47,944 bases of DNA from Candidatus Aquidulcis sp. (GTDB lineage Bacteria; Chloroflexota; Anaerolineae; Anaerolineales; UBA4823): contig DYIZ01000030.1 in assembly GCA_020723385.1 (NCBI GenBank), positions 1-47,944 of the forward strand, given 5' to 3'. This document shows positions 32,293-40,627 of this stretch, piece after piece. A model generated the notes under the pieces. It made no database searches and was not told the origin of the DNA. It saw nothing but the letters and a program-made list of their open reading frames with translations. Numbering within the stretch: the stretch's first letter is position 1; the number at the start of each line of letters is the position of its first letter. A program made the position numbers and the translations under genes.

Positions 32293-33004
32293 GCTTGGGA
32301 GCCGCCTGTGCGATTTTGAACAAGTCGCGTGCCAACAACAGACACCACGGCACGCTGCCGATGGTGTTGACGAACAGAAGCAACAGGCCCACTCCCGGCA
32401 GGAAAAATCCCAGCCCGAGGGCGCTGACGACAATGCCCAGCCAGGCGGTAGCTTTGCTGAAGAATGTTGTGCGCAGCATCAGCAAGCCATTGATCAGCCC
32501 GGCGAGCATGAAAAAGACCGTCTGCATCATCCAGGCCGTGCCATCCAGAGAACTGCGCAGGACCTCCCCGGCGGCCAGATAACGTAGTTTTTCGGTTGGA
32601 TCGGTGGCTGCGGCGTAGTGGTCGCTGAGAACTGTCAGTTCGATCAGCGGGCGGCAGACGATGACCAGCACCACGGCGATCAGCGCTAGCATCAGGGCAA
32701 TCAGTGCTATCGATTCGTCTACTCGCCGGAGGGCGGCATAAATCGCCAGGAACATCAGGATATTGATCGGCGCAATCAACAGCATCGAAATATCGAGCGA
32801 GATCAGCCCGCCCAGCCGGTCGGTTTGCAGGAGGGTGAAGATGGCTTCAATGGAGGTGGTGTTGCCTTTGTAGGGCCAGATAAAGTAGGCGGCGATGGAA
32901 AAGGCTATCGAAAACGCAATCACGATGCTGGCGATACCGCTGAGACGATAGAACGTTGGATAGCGCGAATCAATGGCGGTGGGCTCAGTTATTTTTGGGG
33001 GCAT
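32285..33004 (-). CDS. Polytopic membrane protein (DUF4386-like group)
   Basis: 239 residues with six or seven helices: LSGIASIVIAFSIAFSIAAY, LISLDISMLLIAPINILMFL, ALIALMLALIAVVLVIVCRP, VFFMLAGLINGLLMLRTTFF, WLGIVVSALGLGFFLPGVGL. The loop DHYAAATDPTEKLRYLAAGE and the end WCLLLARDLFKIAQAA are shared with its paralogues. GGAGACCTGC precedes the ATG, and the gene reads as part of a long minus-strand series. Confidence 0.7.
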   Translation of the reverse strand: MPPKITEPTAIDSRYPTFYRLSGIASIVIAFSIAFSIAAYFIWPYKGNTTSIEAIFTLLQTDRLGGLISLDISMLLIAPINILMFLAIYAALRRVDESIALIALMLALIAVVLVIVCRPLIELTVLSDHYAAATDPTEKLRYLAAGEVLRSSLDGTAWMMQTVFFMLAGLINGLLMLRTTFFSKATAWLGIVVSALGLGFFLPGVGLLLLFVNTIGSVPWCLLLARDLFKIAQAAPKPA

Positions 33005-33055
33005 GCAGGTCTCCTTGCGAAATGTCTCTGTATTTTAACGAAACCACCGGGCGGT

Positions 33056-33106
33056 TTATTCGGTTTTGGCGTGCAGGATGAAAAAGATTCCCGCGAAAAT
33101 GCTCAT
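33056..33106 (-). pseudogene. 16-codon remnant or leader peptide
   Basis: AGGAATAGCTTG precedes ATG 33106 and the frame MSIFAGIFFILHAKTE stops at 33056. FxGIFFILH is how several small membrane proteins begin (before GLVHL), so this looks like the start of a lost gene. A leader peptide is possible. Confidence 0.25.
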
Positions 33107-33110
33107 CAAG

Positions 33111-33911
33111 CTATTCCTCTTTCAAAAAGACCAGCACCTCGCGCTCGAACCGCTTCCCTGTGGCAGGATGGCGCATCTTTTCGAAGAGTACCAGCCGGGC
33201 ATTGGGGATACCCGCCGCTGTCTCGCGGAACAAGGCCGGGGAATAAAAGGGGTCATCCACGCCGGCAATGACCAATGTGGGTGCGGAAATCTCCGAAAGG
33301 CGGTTTTTGAAGGCGTGTTGGTCCTCGGCTTCGATGGTGACGACCAGATCAGACAGGTCGGGCGTCCCGCCCAGGGTTAGCAACCGCGCCGCAGCCCAGG
33401 CCAGTAACGGGGAAAGCAGTTTCCAGATGCCTGTACGAGGTAAAACAAAACCGATCATGGACTGCCAGGCTTGCACAACCCGTCCCTGCAGCGCCAGATG
33501 CCCGATTTCGAGCTGCGCCCGCTTGCCCGCCTCGCCCAGAGCGTGGGCGCTGGAGTGGATGACCAGGCGGCGCAGCAGGTCGGGGTGGTCGGCGGCAAAA
33601 TGCTGGGCCAGGGAACCGCCGGTCGAGACGCCGATCACATCCACCGGCCCGCCGAACTCCTGGCGAATCATCCCGGCGTAATCGTCGGTCATGTCTTTGA
33701 GCGTATACCCTTGCGGCAGGCCCGGTTTGCGCAGGACAGCGTACAGGGTGTACGCTTTCTCCAAAAATCCATAACCGAAAGTCATCCCCGGCTGTGGTTT
33801 GTTCTCGAACATCAGACCCTGGAAAATCAGCAGGGGATTGGGGCCATGCCCCGACCTGTTATAGGGCAAGCCGTTGCGAAAATAGCCAAGAGATGGAAAT
33901 TTTTGAGCCAT
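33111..33911 (-). CDS. Alpha/beta hydrolase
   Basis: 266 residues: LGYFRNGLPYNRSGHGPNPL, LLIFQGLMFENKPQ in place of an HGxxG oxyanion loop, nucleophile in DVIGVSTGGSLAQHFAADHP, acid in LVIAGVDDPFYSPALF, and the usual C-terminal His in EKMRHPATGKRF. Cytosolic, with no signal sequence. The oxyanion segment is unusual. Substrate unknown. It lies 11 bp after the stop of the membrane gene at 33923. Confidence 0.85.
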   Translation of the reverse strand: MAQKFPSLGYFRNGLPYNRSGHGPNPLLIFQGLMFENKPQPGMTFGYGFLEKAYTLYAVLRKPGLPQGYTLKDMTDDYAGMIRQEFGGPVDVIGVSTGGSLAQHFAADHPDLLRRLVIHSSAHALGEAGKRAQLEIGHLALQGRVVQAWQSMIGFVLPRTGIWKLLSPLLAWAAARLLTLGGTPDLSDLVVTIEAEDQHAFKNRLSEISAPTLVIAGVDDPFYSPALFRETAAGIPNARLVLFEKMRHPATGKRFEREVLVFLKEE

Positions 33912-33922
33912 CGTGCTTCCTT

Positions 33923-34522
33923 TTATCGTTCAGTGTGCGCCAGGCCCGAAGCCGCTGCCAAAACAGGCAGGCCGAGGTTGAAGACGAAGAACAGCAAGCC
34001 GCCCGCCGACAGCATGGCCGCGCTGAAGAAATGTCCCAATAGCCAACTGCCCGGCAGCCAGAGAGTCATCAGCGCCAGAGGCCAGGGCCATAGCACAGCG
34101 AGGCTGCGCCATCTCGCCCCGCCCGGACTGACCGGCGCAGCCAGGCGGCTGGCCGTCACCGCCGCGACGAGGCCGATCCAGACCGGCACAAACCCGCCGC
34201 CGACCAAAAGCGCCAGCATGGACAGCGCACCCAGGACCAGCCCGCCGCGCTTGCGCCCAACAAAAACCGCCGCCCAGACAACCATCCCCAGCCCGATCAG
34301 GATAACGGCAATCCCGGTGATGAACAGGTTCGGAATCAGCGTCATGGCCGGGAAACAGGCGTGCCAGACCGCCTCCGACTGGCAAGGCGGGCCGATGGCG
34401 TTGAACATCAGGCTATCGGGGGCGCGGCTGCCCTGCAAACTCTCAAAAATGCCGTGCTGGATGGCGATCAGTCCGGCGTAGAGGCCAAGAAAAGCGGTGG
34501 TGACGCGAAGGGCCTTTGTCAT
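33923..34522 (-). CDS. Polytopic membrane protein, paralogue of 34904-35512
   Basis: 199 residues and five or six helices. Shared with the gene at 34904-35512: AGLIAIQHGIFESLQGSRAP, FPAMTLIPNLFITGIAVILI, VFVGRKRGGLVLGALSML, WPWPLALMTLWLPGSWLLGH. The AxxQHGxFExLQG and WHAC-P-M motifs define a small family I cannot name. Its ATG overlaps the stop of the small membrane gene upstream (34519-34522). Confidence 0.68.
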   Translation of the reverse strand: MTKALRVTTAFLGLYAGLIAIQHGIFESLQGSRAPDSLMFNAIGPPCQSEAVWHACFPAMTLIPNLFITGIAVILIGLGMVVWAAVFVGRKRGGLVLGALSMLALLVGGGFVPVWIGLVAAVTASRLAAPVSPGGARWRSLAVLWPWPLALMTLWLPGSWLLGHFFSAAMLSAGGLLFFVFNLGLPVLAAASGLAHTER

Positions 34523-34893
34523 CGTAGCCTAACCATTAGGAACTCTGACCAGACCAGCGCAACCCCCAAGACCACCGGCGCAACGCGGTGGATGGACAAC
34601 ATCAGGGCATAATCCAGTTGACCGGCGCTTATCAACTCACCGCTGGCAAACAGCGCCACAATACAAATTGCTGCCAGGAGGAGGAAGAGAGCAATCAACG
34701 ATAATGGATTCAGGTTTTTGAGCGTTTGCACCACTTGAATGACCGCGATCACCACCGCTCCCAGGGCGGTCAGCTTGTGGATATTGAAGAGAATGCCGTT
34801 GTAGAATTTGCCTTGTTGGCTCAACCAGAAGCTAAAGGCCAGACTCAGCATAAAAAGAATTCCGGGGATGGTAAATTTCGAGAGTGTATCCAT
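34519..34893 (-). CDS. Four-helix membrane protein between two paralogues
   Basis: 124 residues from ATG 34893 with GGAAG before it; the longer frame to 34929 overlaps the preceding gene. Helices: FTIPGILFMLSLAFSFWL, IHKLTALGAVVIAVIQVV, LSLIALFLLLAAICIVALFAS and HRVAPVVLGVALVWSEFLMV. The FNIHKL and SIHRV histidines at the helix starts could bind haem or metal, an inference. No family identified. Confidence 0.62.
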   Translation of the reverse strand: MDTLSKFTIPGILFMLSLAFSFWLSQQGKFYNGILFNIHKLTALGAVVIAVIQVVQTLKNLNPLSLIALFLLLAAICIVALFASGELISAGQLDYALMLSIHRVAPVVLGVALVWSEFLMVRLR

Positions 34894-34903
34894 AGGACTT
34901 CCC

Positions 34904-35512
34904 TTACTTTCGTACTGCATCCCGGGCATAACCTGTGTACACCGAGAGCGGCAGGAAGGTGACGATGAAGAGCAAAACCCCGCCCATGTTGCTTTTCAGG
35001 GCATCGTTGAAGAAATAACCGACCGGGAACTGCGCCAAAAGCCACGTTATCAGGAGCACCAGCGGCCAGGGCCACAATCTGGCGGCGAAACGGGTCAGGG
35101 TTCCGGGTTGGCCGCCCAGGGGCCGGTTGATCTGAGTTCCCGCCGCGCCGCCGATGAGGCCGATCAGAGGCGGAAAGAACCTCCCGCCAAAGAGCAGCAT
35201 GACGATCGAGAGCAGAATTAGCCCCAGGCCGCCATATTTCCTCTGGACAAACCGGACAGACCAGGCTATCACGGCCAGGCCAAGCAACACCGTAAGGACG
35301 CCCGTCGCCAGAAAATTGGGCAAAATGCTCATCGCTGGTTCACAGGCGTGCCAGAGTTTCTCTGGGTCGCAAATATTTGCCCCCCACGAAGGGAACATCA
35401 AATCGGCCGGTTGGGTGTTGCCCTGCAAAATCTCAAAGTAGCCGTGTTCGAGGCCGGCAATGCCCGCCAGGATGCCCAGGCAGGTCGCCACGGTTTTGGT
35501 CGCCTTTCTCAT
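34904..35512 (-). CDS. Polytopic membrane protein, paralogue of 33923-34522
   Basis: 202 residues from ATG 35512, which follows GGAGTGAAC; the open frame reaches 35650 through the pseudogene upstream but that part is not this protein. Motifs: LGILAGIAGLEHGYFEILQG, WHACEPAMSILPNFLATGVL, FVQRKYGGLGLILLSIVML, LWPWPLVLLITWLLAQFPVG. Same topology as its paralogue. The upstream pseudogene ends 2 bp away. Confidence 0.68.
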   Translation of the reverse strand: MRKATKTVATCLGILAGIAGLEHGYFEILQGNTQPADLMFPSWGANICDPEKLWHACEPAMSILPNFLATGVLTVLLGLAVIAWSVRFVQRKYGGLGLILLSIVMLLFGGRFFPPLIGLIGGAAGTQINRPLGGQPGTLTRFAARLWPWPLVLLITWLLAQFPVGYFFNDALKSNMGGVLLFIVTFLPLSVYTGYARDAVRK

Positions 35513-35514
35513 GT

Positions 35515-36240
35515 TCACTCCTTTGAACGTTTTAACAGGATTCTGGCCACGAGTAGATGCCAGATCATCCAAAATGCGCCGCCGAAAGACATCAGGATGG
35601 CTTGCAGGACGGGTGATATGGGGAAGGTCAGGCAGTAAGCCAGGTCGCATGCGGTTGCCAGCTAACCGACAATGGCCGTGGCGCGGTGCGAGGGCAGCAG
35701 CAGGCTCGAAAAGGATAATCCTGCCAGGGCGATGAGCAGCCAGGCCAGGTATGCGCCTGTACCGGGGAAGTTCGTCAGTGGACCGTTGAGCGCGAGGAGC
35801 GTCTGACCGGCGGAGAGCAGCGTTTCTCGCTGTACTTCGTTGGTGGCAGCAGCGTATTATTGGTGGCTGAGGGACAGCATTGAAAGCGAGATATTTGTGG
35901 CGAAACTGACGGCGATCCCCACCAGTCCACTGGCAAGGCCCAGCGCGGAGCGGCTTTTGCTCACCTGCCAGAGCGCCGCACCCAGCGCCAGGAAAACCAA
36001 CCCTTCCAGGAAGTAATTAAAGAGGTCGAAGACTGTCAGGAAGGACATACCAACGAAAGGGTTGGTTTGCAACAGGCTGAACCACTCCGTGGCCGAGGTG
36101 GGGATCCCCTCCAAACCGGTAAAGAGCGAGACTTCCGCGCCGATATTGCGGCGGAAGACGATGGCGGCAACCAGGGCGGCGATCGCGCCGGTCTGGTAGA
36201 GAAATTTCCAGGATGTTTCACTGATTGTTGTGGGTTTCAT
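35515..36240 (-). pseudogene. DUF4386-like membrane protein gene with two in-frame stops
   Basis: From ATG 36240 the frame reads KFLYQTGAIAALVAAIVFRR to LSMLSLSHQ, then TAA (35857-35859), continues in the same frame as YAAATNEVQRETLLSAGQTL, ALNGPLTNFPGTGAYLAWLL, RATAIVG, then TAG, and again LATACDLAYCLTF to ARILLKRSKE, ending TGA 35515-35517. The total is 241 codons, the same length and loop pattern as its paralogues at 31482 and 32285. The two stops are the only lesions, so inactivation is recent. The 127-residue piece before the first stop could still be made. Confidence 0.75.
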
Positions 36241-36298
36241 CTGGCCCGCTTTTGCTTTACGATAAGGTGTTGGAATATCTGCATGGTGTAACCCCCAT

Positions 36299-36919
36299 TC
36301 AAATCAGGGCGATCATGGCAAGTGCAAGCAAAAGAGCCGCAACGATCACCCGGATAAAAGCCAGGTGCAACAAGGGCTTTACCGGGAAAACCTGCGTTTT
36401 TTCCAGTGCAGCCCACTTGTGAATGTCAATGCCCAGGCCAGCAATCTCGACGGCCATTTTGAGCATATCCCGGCGGCTGCGATAGCGCACCATACCAACC
36501 TGATCCCAATCATCGGCTGAACCGGGGTGGAGGAAACGTCCCTGGACCTGGCCGAGAAAAACGGGGTGCCCGCCGTGTTTGAGCAGCAGCGGGACGATTG
36601 CCCGACTGTAACGGTTGTTGGCGACCATCGGATCCTCGCCGAACGAACTTCCTTCCGGGTAAAGCGCTTTTTGGCGGAACTTCATCAGGTTGACCATGTA
36701 AAATTCTCGCCCATCGTCGCTTTTTGCCAGGTCGCGGAATTGCTGGAAAAGGGGTGGCTCGCCTTTCTGCGACTGTTTCCCGCCTTGAAGCTTGATCTCA
36801 GCGAGCAGGGATTCCACTTCCGCCTGGGACAGCGGCTTGCTCCTGCCACCATACCAGAACAAGAATGCAAGATACAGCATAACAAAGACAATGAGAAGTA
36901 CGATAGTCGCGTCAGGCAT
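36299..36919 (-). CDS. DUF1330-like alpha/beta-barrel protein with a membrane helix at each end
   Basis: 206 residues. N-terminal helix (VLLIVFVMLYLAFLFWY), then a soluble domain with EFYMVNLMKFRQKALYPEGS and WDQVGMVRYRSRRDMLKMAV, and a C-terminal helix (LAFIRVIVAALLLALAMIAL). The YMVNLMKF ... RYxSRxxMLxM pattern is that of DUF1330 dimeric ferredoxin-like domains. Function unknown. It lies 53 bp after the next gene upstream and probably ends that operon. Confidence 0.65.
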   Translation of the reverse strand: MPDATIVLLIVFVMLYLAFLFWYGGRSKPLSQAEVESLLAEIKLQGGKQSQKGEPPLFQQFRDLAKSDDGREFYMVNLMKFRQKALYPEGSSFGEDPMVANNRYSRAIVPLLLKHGGHPVFLGQVQGRFLHPGSADDWDQVGMVRYRSRRDMLKMAVEIAGLGIDIHKWAALEKTQVFPVKPLLHLAFIRVIVAALLLALAMIALI

Positions 36920-36972
36920 TCAGATACCTTATTTCCCTTTTCCAAAAATATTCTCAACTGTGGGCGTTTTTT

Positions 36973-37440
36973 TCATTGGGCCTCGCTTGTTTGGCGGTAG
37001 GCGCTCCACAACGATAGGATCAACATCAACGCCGCCAGCGGCAGGAAGAGTCGGTTGCCAATCGCGCCGGGCGGGGTGTGGGCGAAGGTTACCGGTTTCA
37101 TCGCGCCGACCAGTTCACGCAGCATCACTTCTAGGATCAGCATCAACCACATGAACGGAATCAGTGACCTGTAGCGCACCACCACCAGCAGTTGGAAAAT
37201 GGCCATCAGCAACTGCGAGCTGCCCCATAATGCAAAGGCAAAGATGATGCCATCCGCGCCTGCCGCCGAAAGATCCACCCCAGCGATCGTGCCTGCGCCA
37301 CCATCCGGGGAGAGCAGGTGAATGAAGCTGCGCACTGTGCTGATCACCGTGTACAGCGCAAAAATGTAGAAGGGCAGTTTCCAGCCGCGAATGGTGTTGT
37401 CAATTTTGGCGGGCAGCAGGATTTCAAAGAGTTTTTTCAT
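36973..37440 (-). CDS. Four-helix membrane protein, unknown
   Basis: 155 residues with helices LPFYIFALYTVISTVRSFIH, GIIFAFALWGSSQLLMAIFQ, LIPFMWLMLILEVMLRELVG and LFLPLAALMLILSLWSAY. The RSFIHL, QLLM and ELVG-MKP polar residues inside the membrane are notable. It starts 13 bp after the stop of the gene upstream. No named family recognised. Confidence 0.6.
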   Translation of the reverse strand: MKKLFEILLPAKIDNTIRGWKLPFYIFALYTVISTVRSFIHLLSPDGGAGTIAGVDLSAAGADGIIFAFALWGSSQLLMAIFQLLVVVRYRSLIPFMWLMLILEVMLRELVGAMKPVTFAHTPPGAIGNRLFLPLAALMLILSLWSAYRQTSEAQ

Positions 37441-37453
37441 TGTTCCACCTGGC

Positions 37454-38311
37454 TCAATCCTTGAGTTGCCTGAAAATTACGAAGGAAAAAGCAGAAGCAA
37501 CGATTGCGATGCCTGTCGTTATCCCGATGTCCATCCAAGTTCCCTGCCCATATAAAAAATAGAATAATAACAGCGAGATGGTCAGGGCGATGAAAACAAC
37601 AAAAGCGGCAAAGGCAAGGACAGTCGCCAGCACATACCCCCAGGCCTTTTGTCGCCATAAAAGCACCCCGGCCAGGATGTGCAACGGGATCATGATGCCC
37701 AACTCCACGCCTGCCAATTCCAGGGTTGTGTAGTGATCCAAAGATGCGGGTGGGGCGCCGGCTAGGCAGGCGGTGAAAATCTCTGCCAGGTATTGCGCCA
37801 TCAGAATCGCGGCCACGTTGAACAGGTAAACGGCAACCGCCTTTCCCGGAAAATGCCCGGACAATTTTTGTGGGAGTGATGGAAAGTCGATTTCTGAGAC
37901 GATCAGGAAAAGGCCAAAGCCCCCAATCGAGAATAGGGCAACCCAGCCCAGGAACAGACCATTGAAAGCGTTGCCCATAAAACCTATCAAGTAGATATAG
38001 GCCAGGTAGGTGAACAACGCCGCCAGCAAGAACTGCCCCAGCAACCGCCCACGCCGGTACAGGGATATCCCCAACAAGAACAAGGGAAAAGCAACCACCA
38101 GGCTGACCCAGTCGAAGCTGCGGAATGCGATGGCCTTGTACGCGCTGTCATGGCGATAGGGGCCAGCCCCGCCATAGATTTCGACCGTTTCTCCCTGGAC
38201 AGAAGTAAAAACATAGGGAGAGCCGCCATCATCCAGGGCGATTGCCGCAACAGAAACCACAAACAACAAGATGCTTGCCATAATCGCCAGCATAATCGTT
38301 GGAATTTTCAT
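37454..38311 (-). CDS. Polytopic membrane protein, intact paralogue of the broken gene at 30193-31004
   Basis: 285 residues and seven or eight helices: MLAIMASILLFVVSVAAIAL, FDWVSLVVAFPLFLLGISLY, FLLAALFTYLAYIYLIGF, LGIMIPLHILAGVLLWRQKA, WGYVLATVLAFAAFVVFIAL. A hydrophilic loop near residue 40-55 (YGGAGPYRHDSAYKAIAF) faces one side. The order loop-helix-YRRGRLLG, then LLWRQKAWGYVL, matches the broken gene. Function unknown. Confidence 0.68.
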   Translation of the reverse strand: MKIPTIMLAIMASILLFVVSVAAIALDDGGSPYVFTSVQGETVEIYGGAGPYRHDSAYKAIAFRSFDWVSLVVAFPLFLLGISLYRRGRLLGQFLLAALFTYLAYIYLIGFMGNAFNGLFLGWVALFSIGGFGLFLIVSEIDFPSLPQKLSGHFPGKAVAVYLFNVAAILMAQYLAEIFTACLAGAPPASLDHYTTLELAGVELGIMIPLHILAGVLLWRQKAWGYVLATVLAFAAFVVFIALTISLLLFYFLYGQGTWMDIGITTGIAIVASAFSFVIFRQLKD

Positions 38312-38423
38312 CAGAGCTTCTCCGTTTCAATATCCGCCGCAAAGCCGCTGACGAAACTCATCAGGTACTGCGGGTTGCGCGGTTTATGATGGCTTTCCCA
38401 GGCGGAAGAAATCGCGCGCAAGA

Positions 38424-38500
38424 ATTCGTCAGCCTAATCATAGACCCAATCGCCAGAAACCACGATGACTTTTCCTGCACGAATCGTGGCTCTTGACGCA
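38424..38500. repeat. Intergenic element, partner of 32214-32292
   Basis: AATTCGTCAGC, AATCATA, TTTCCTGCA and TTGACGCA follow the order of the copy at 32214-32292. This copy also contains CCACGAT ... ATCGTGG, a 7-bp stem with an about 16-nt loop. It sits between the CrtI-like gene and the membrane gene starting at 38311. Confidence 0.35.
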
Positions 38501-38510
38501 AGAAAACAGG

Positions 38511-39968
38511 TCAGGCAGTTCGCTGTTTCAAAATCTCGCGCGCGATGTACCAGGCGGTGATCATGGCGGTCGGCACGCCGCCGGGGTTGAAGGTGTAATG
38601 CCCCACCGGGTAGAAGTTCTTGAGCGGCAGGTCCTTTGCGAAGTTGAAGCGCGGCGCAAGGGCGGGATTCCAGTTCCAGCCGGTGGTGGCACCCTGCCAA
38701 TTGGAGGTGTAACGCTCGTAGGTCAACGGCGAGGCGGCATCCTGCACTTCGATGTGGGCGCGCAAGCCGGGCAGGAATTCTTCGGCGCGGGCGATCAGTT
38801 CGTCAGCAACGGTGGCTTTGCGGGCGTAGTAGGCAGCTTCATCGGCTTTGAGCGGCTCCCAATCGGGATAGCGATCCAGCCGCCCGACGAACAGGGCTTG
38901 TTTGCCGGGCGGGGCGACCGAAGGGTCATCCTTGCTCAGCCAGGCGATTTGGATTGTGGCCCCATCGGCGCAGGTGAAGATGACGTGCGGTTCGTGGAAA
39001 CGCTGGAAGGCGCGCTCTAGTTCGGGGCTGCCGCGCAGGCCGAGAAAGACGGCAAAGACTGGCTCGGAGGGGGGCGCCGCTTCGAGTTTGGCGATTAACC
39101 CCGGGGGAAGATGCTGGCACCCGATCAGCTCGAGGCAGGTGTGACGCAAATCGGCGGCGGAGATTACCCAATCAGTGTCCAGCCTCGTCCCGTCCCGCAG
39201 CGTGATTCCAATCGCCCGTCCCTTCTCGACCCGGATGCGCTCGACCGGCGCCCCCAGGTGGACTTCGCCGCCGTATTCGCGGACGAAGCGGACGAGGGTG
39301 TTGGCGAAGGCCTGCATCCCGCCCGCTGGGGTCCAGGTGTCATCGAAATAGGAAATCCACATGCCGAGGGTGTTTTGGGCGGCCATGATAGGGTAGGCCA
39401 GTTCGTCAAACATCTGGCGCAGGTCGGGATCGCCGAAATAACGCTGGTGCAGGCTGCGGTTGGTCTGTCCGCGCGCCACCCAAGAAGCCCAAGGCATGAG
39501 CGGGTGTTTGACCAGCAGGTTCAGCACCTTTGGCAGGATACCCTGCCCGAACATCATGCCGCTCTCGACCAGTTGGCGAAAACCGCCCCCACCGATTTCA
39601 ACCCAGCGGAAGTAGCGCTGCAAGGCTTCACGCTGGCCGGGAAACCATTTCGACAACTCGTCCCGCGCCTGGCGGGCGTTGCGCAGCGGAACATCGTGTC
39701 CGCCCCAACTCATCTGGTGCCCGACGTGTAGGAATTCGCGCTTTTCAGCCAGTCCCAGTTCTTTGAGAATCGGGAAGACGATGCCATTCGATGTAATGGA
39801 GGTCGGCCCAGCGGGGAAGGTGAACCCTTCACGCACAAAGGAGGAGATGTAGCCGCCGGGCAGGGTGTGTTGCTCGTACACATCCACTTTCAACCCGGCG
39901 CGGGAAAGATATGCAGCGGTCGTTAGCCCGGCCATGCCCGCGCCGATGATGATGACGGATTTATGCAT
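38511..39968 (-). CDS. FAD-dependent oxidoreductase of the CrtI/CrtISO (phytoene desaturase-like) family
   Basis: 485 residues. The ADP-binding turn SVIIIGAGMAGLTTAAYLSR, then VDVYEQHTLPGGYISSF, and the C-terminal FAD motif KNFYPVGHYTFNPGGVPTAM with AWYIAREIL. The middle holds the CrtI-like substrate domain (MWISYFDDTWTPAGGMQAFA, TDWVISAADLRHTC). Members desaturate or isomerise polyenes or saturate isoprenoid chains; substrate is not shown. It is the last gene of the operon starting near 45276 and overlaps the end region of the 53-residue gene upstream. Confidence 0.85.
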   Translation of the reverse strand: MHKSVIIIGAGMAGLTTAAYLSRAGLKVDVYEQHTLPGGYISSFVREGFTFPAGPTSITSNGIVFPILKELGLAEKREFLHVGHQMSWGGHDVPLRNARQARDELSKWFPGQREALQRYFRWVEIGGGGFRQLVESGMMFGQGILPKVLNLLVKHPLMPWASWVARGQTNRSLHQRYFGDPDLRQMFDELAYPIMAAQNTLGMWISYFDDTWTPAGGMQAFANTLVRFVREYGGEVHLGAPVERIRVEKGRAIGITLRDGTRLDTDWVISAADLRHTCLELIGCQHLPPGLIAKLEAAPPSEPVFAVFLGLRGSPELERAFQRFHEPHVIFTCADGATIQIAWLSKDDPSVAPPGKQALFVGRLDRYPDWEPLKADEAAYYARKATVADELIARAEEFLPGLRAHIEVQDAASPLTYERYTSNWQGATTGWNWNPALAPRFNFAKDLPLKNFYPVGHYTFNPGGVPTAMITAWYIAREILKQRTA

Positions 39969-40122
39969 GTCTTTTACTCATCCAGGCTTCCAGATAGCGC
40001 CCGGTTTCGATGCCGCCCCAAACCCCGAAAAAGAAAACCAGGAAGGGCAGGATTTGTGTATTCAGGATAAGACTGGCAATCAAACTGCCCAGCGAGAGCA
40101 GGATGAGGGCGATGCCAACCAT
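39961..40122 (-). CDS. Small two-helix membrane protein (53 residues)
   Basis: From ATG 40122 the frame reads MVGIALILLSLGSLIASLIL, then QILPFLVFFFGVWGGIETGR, ending SKRHA at 39961-39963. The coding pattern continues upstream as NAIKIHPQATKGHL, with no ATG, up to the AAAGGAG that would serve it; the ATG after that AAAGGAG (in another frame) stops after two codons. So the real start may have been lost, or a rare start is used. It is conserved-looking and overlaps the CrtI-like start. Confidence 0.5.
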   Translation of the reverse strand: MVGIALILLSLGSLIASLILNTQILPFLVFFFGVWGGIETGRYLEAWMSKRHA

Positions 40123-40154
40123 CAAATGCCCTTTGGTAGCCTGTGGATGGATTT

Positions 40155-40625
40155 TTATGGCATTGACTCCTTTCTGGGATTGGCTTTGAACACCGGATAC
40201 GCCGCGGCAGCCTGCTCGAATTCCACCAGCGGGGCATCTTTAGCGACCGAAATGTGCGGCTGTGCGCCGGGGGCGATTTGCAGGTATGCCTTGAGCAGCG
40301 GCGCGCGTTCGTCAACCGGCACATCGTCCAACAGTGCCTGTTCGGTACGGCCATGCCGTAGGGCAGCCTTGCCACCTGCCGCCCTCAGGTTGCGCACCCA
40401 GTTGGCCTGCTCGCTCAGCATCGAGACGAAATAGCGTTCGCCATCGCGCACCAGCATCACCAGCGGGAAGGCAATGACCTTGCCCGATTTCCTGCCGACG
40501 ATTTCCAGCGTGACCAGATAGTTGGGGGCAATTCCCCAGGCGTGCAGTTTAGCCCAAAAGTTATTCAGCGCTTTAGCGAGCGGGCCAGGGCGGCCTCCCG
40601 CATATAGCGATTTTTTGAATGACAT
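40155..40625 (-). CDS. Deazaflavin (F420)-dependent nitroreductase family protein
   Basis: 156 residues with the DDN pattern: APNYLVTLEIVGRKSGKVIA (GRKSG loop), LVMLVRDGERYFVSMLSEQA, NWVRNLRAAGGKAALRHGR. A cytosolic split-barrel enzyme of the F420/FMN group. Its ATG is 2 bp from the end of the glycosyltransferase gene, and the small membrane gene follows. In this operon it may reduce an unsaturated lipid intermediate, an inference from the neighbouring CrtI-like gene. Confidence 0.85.
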   Translation of the reverse strand: MSFKKSLYAGGRPGPLAKALNNFWAKLHAWGIAPNYLVTLEIVGRKSGKVIAFPLVMLVRDGERYFVSMLSEQANWVRNLRAAGGKAALRHGRTEQALLDDVPVDERAPLLKAYLQIAPGAQPHISVAKDAPLVEFEQAAAAYPVFKANPRKESMP

Positions 40626-40627
40626 CG

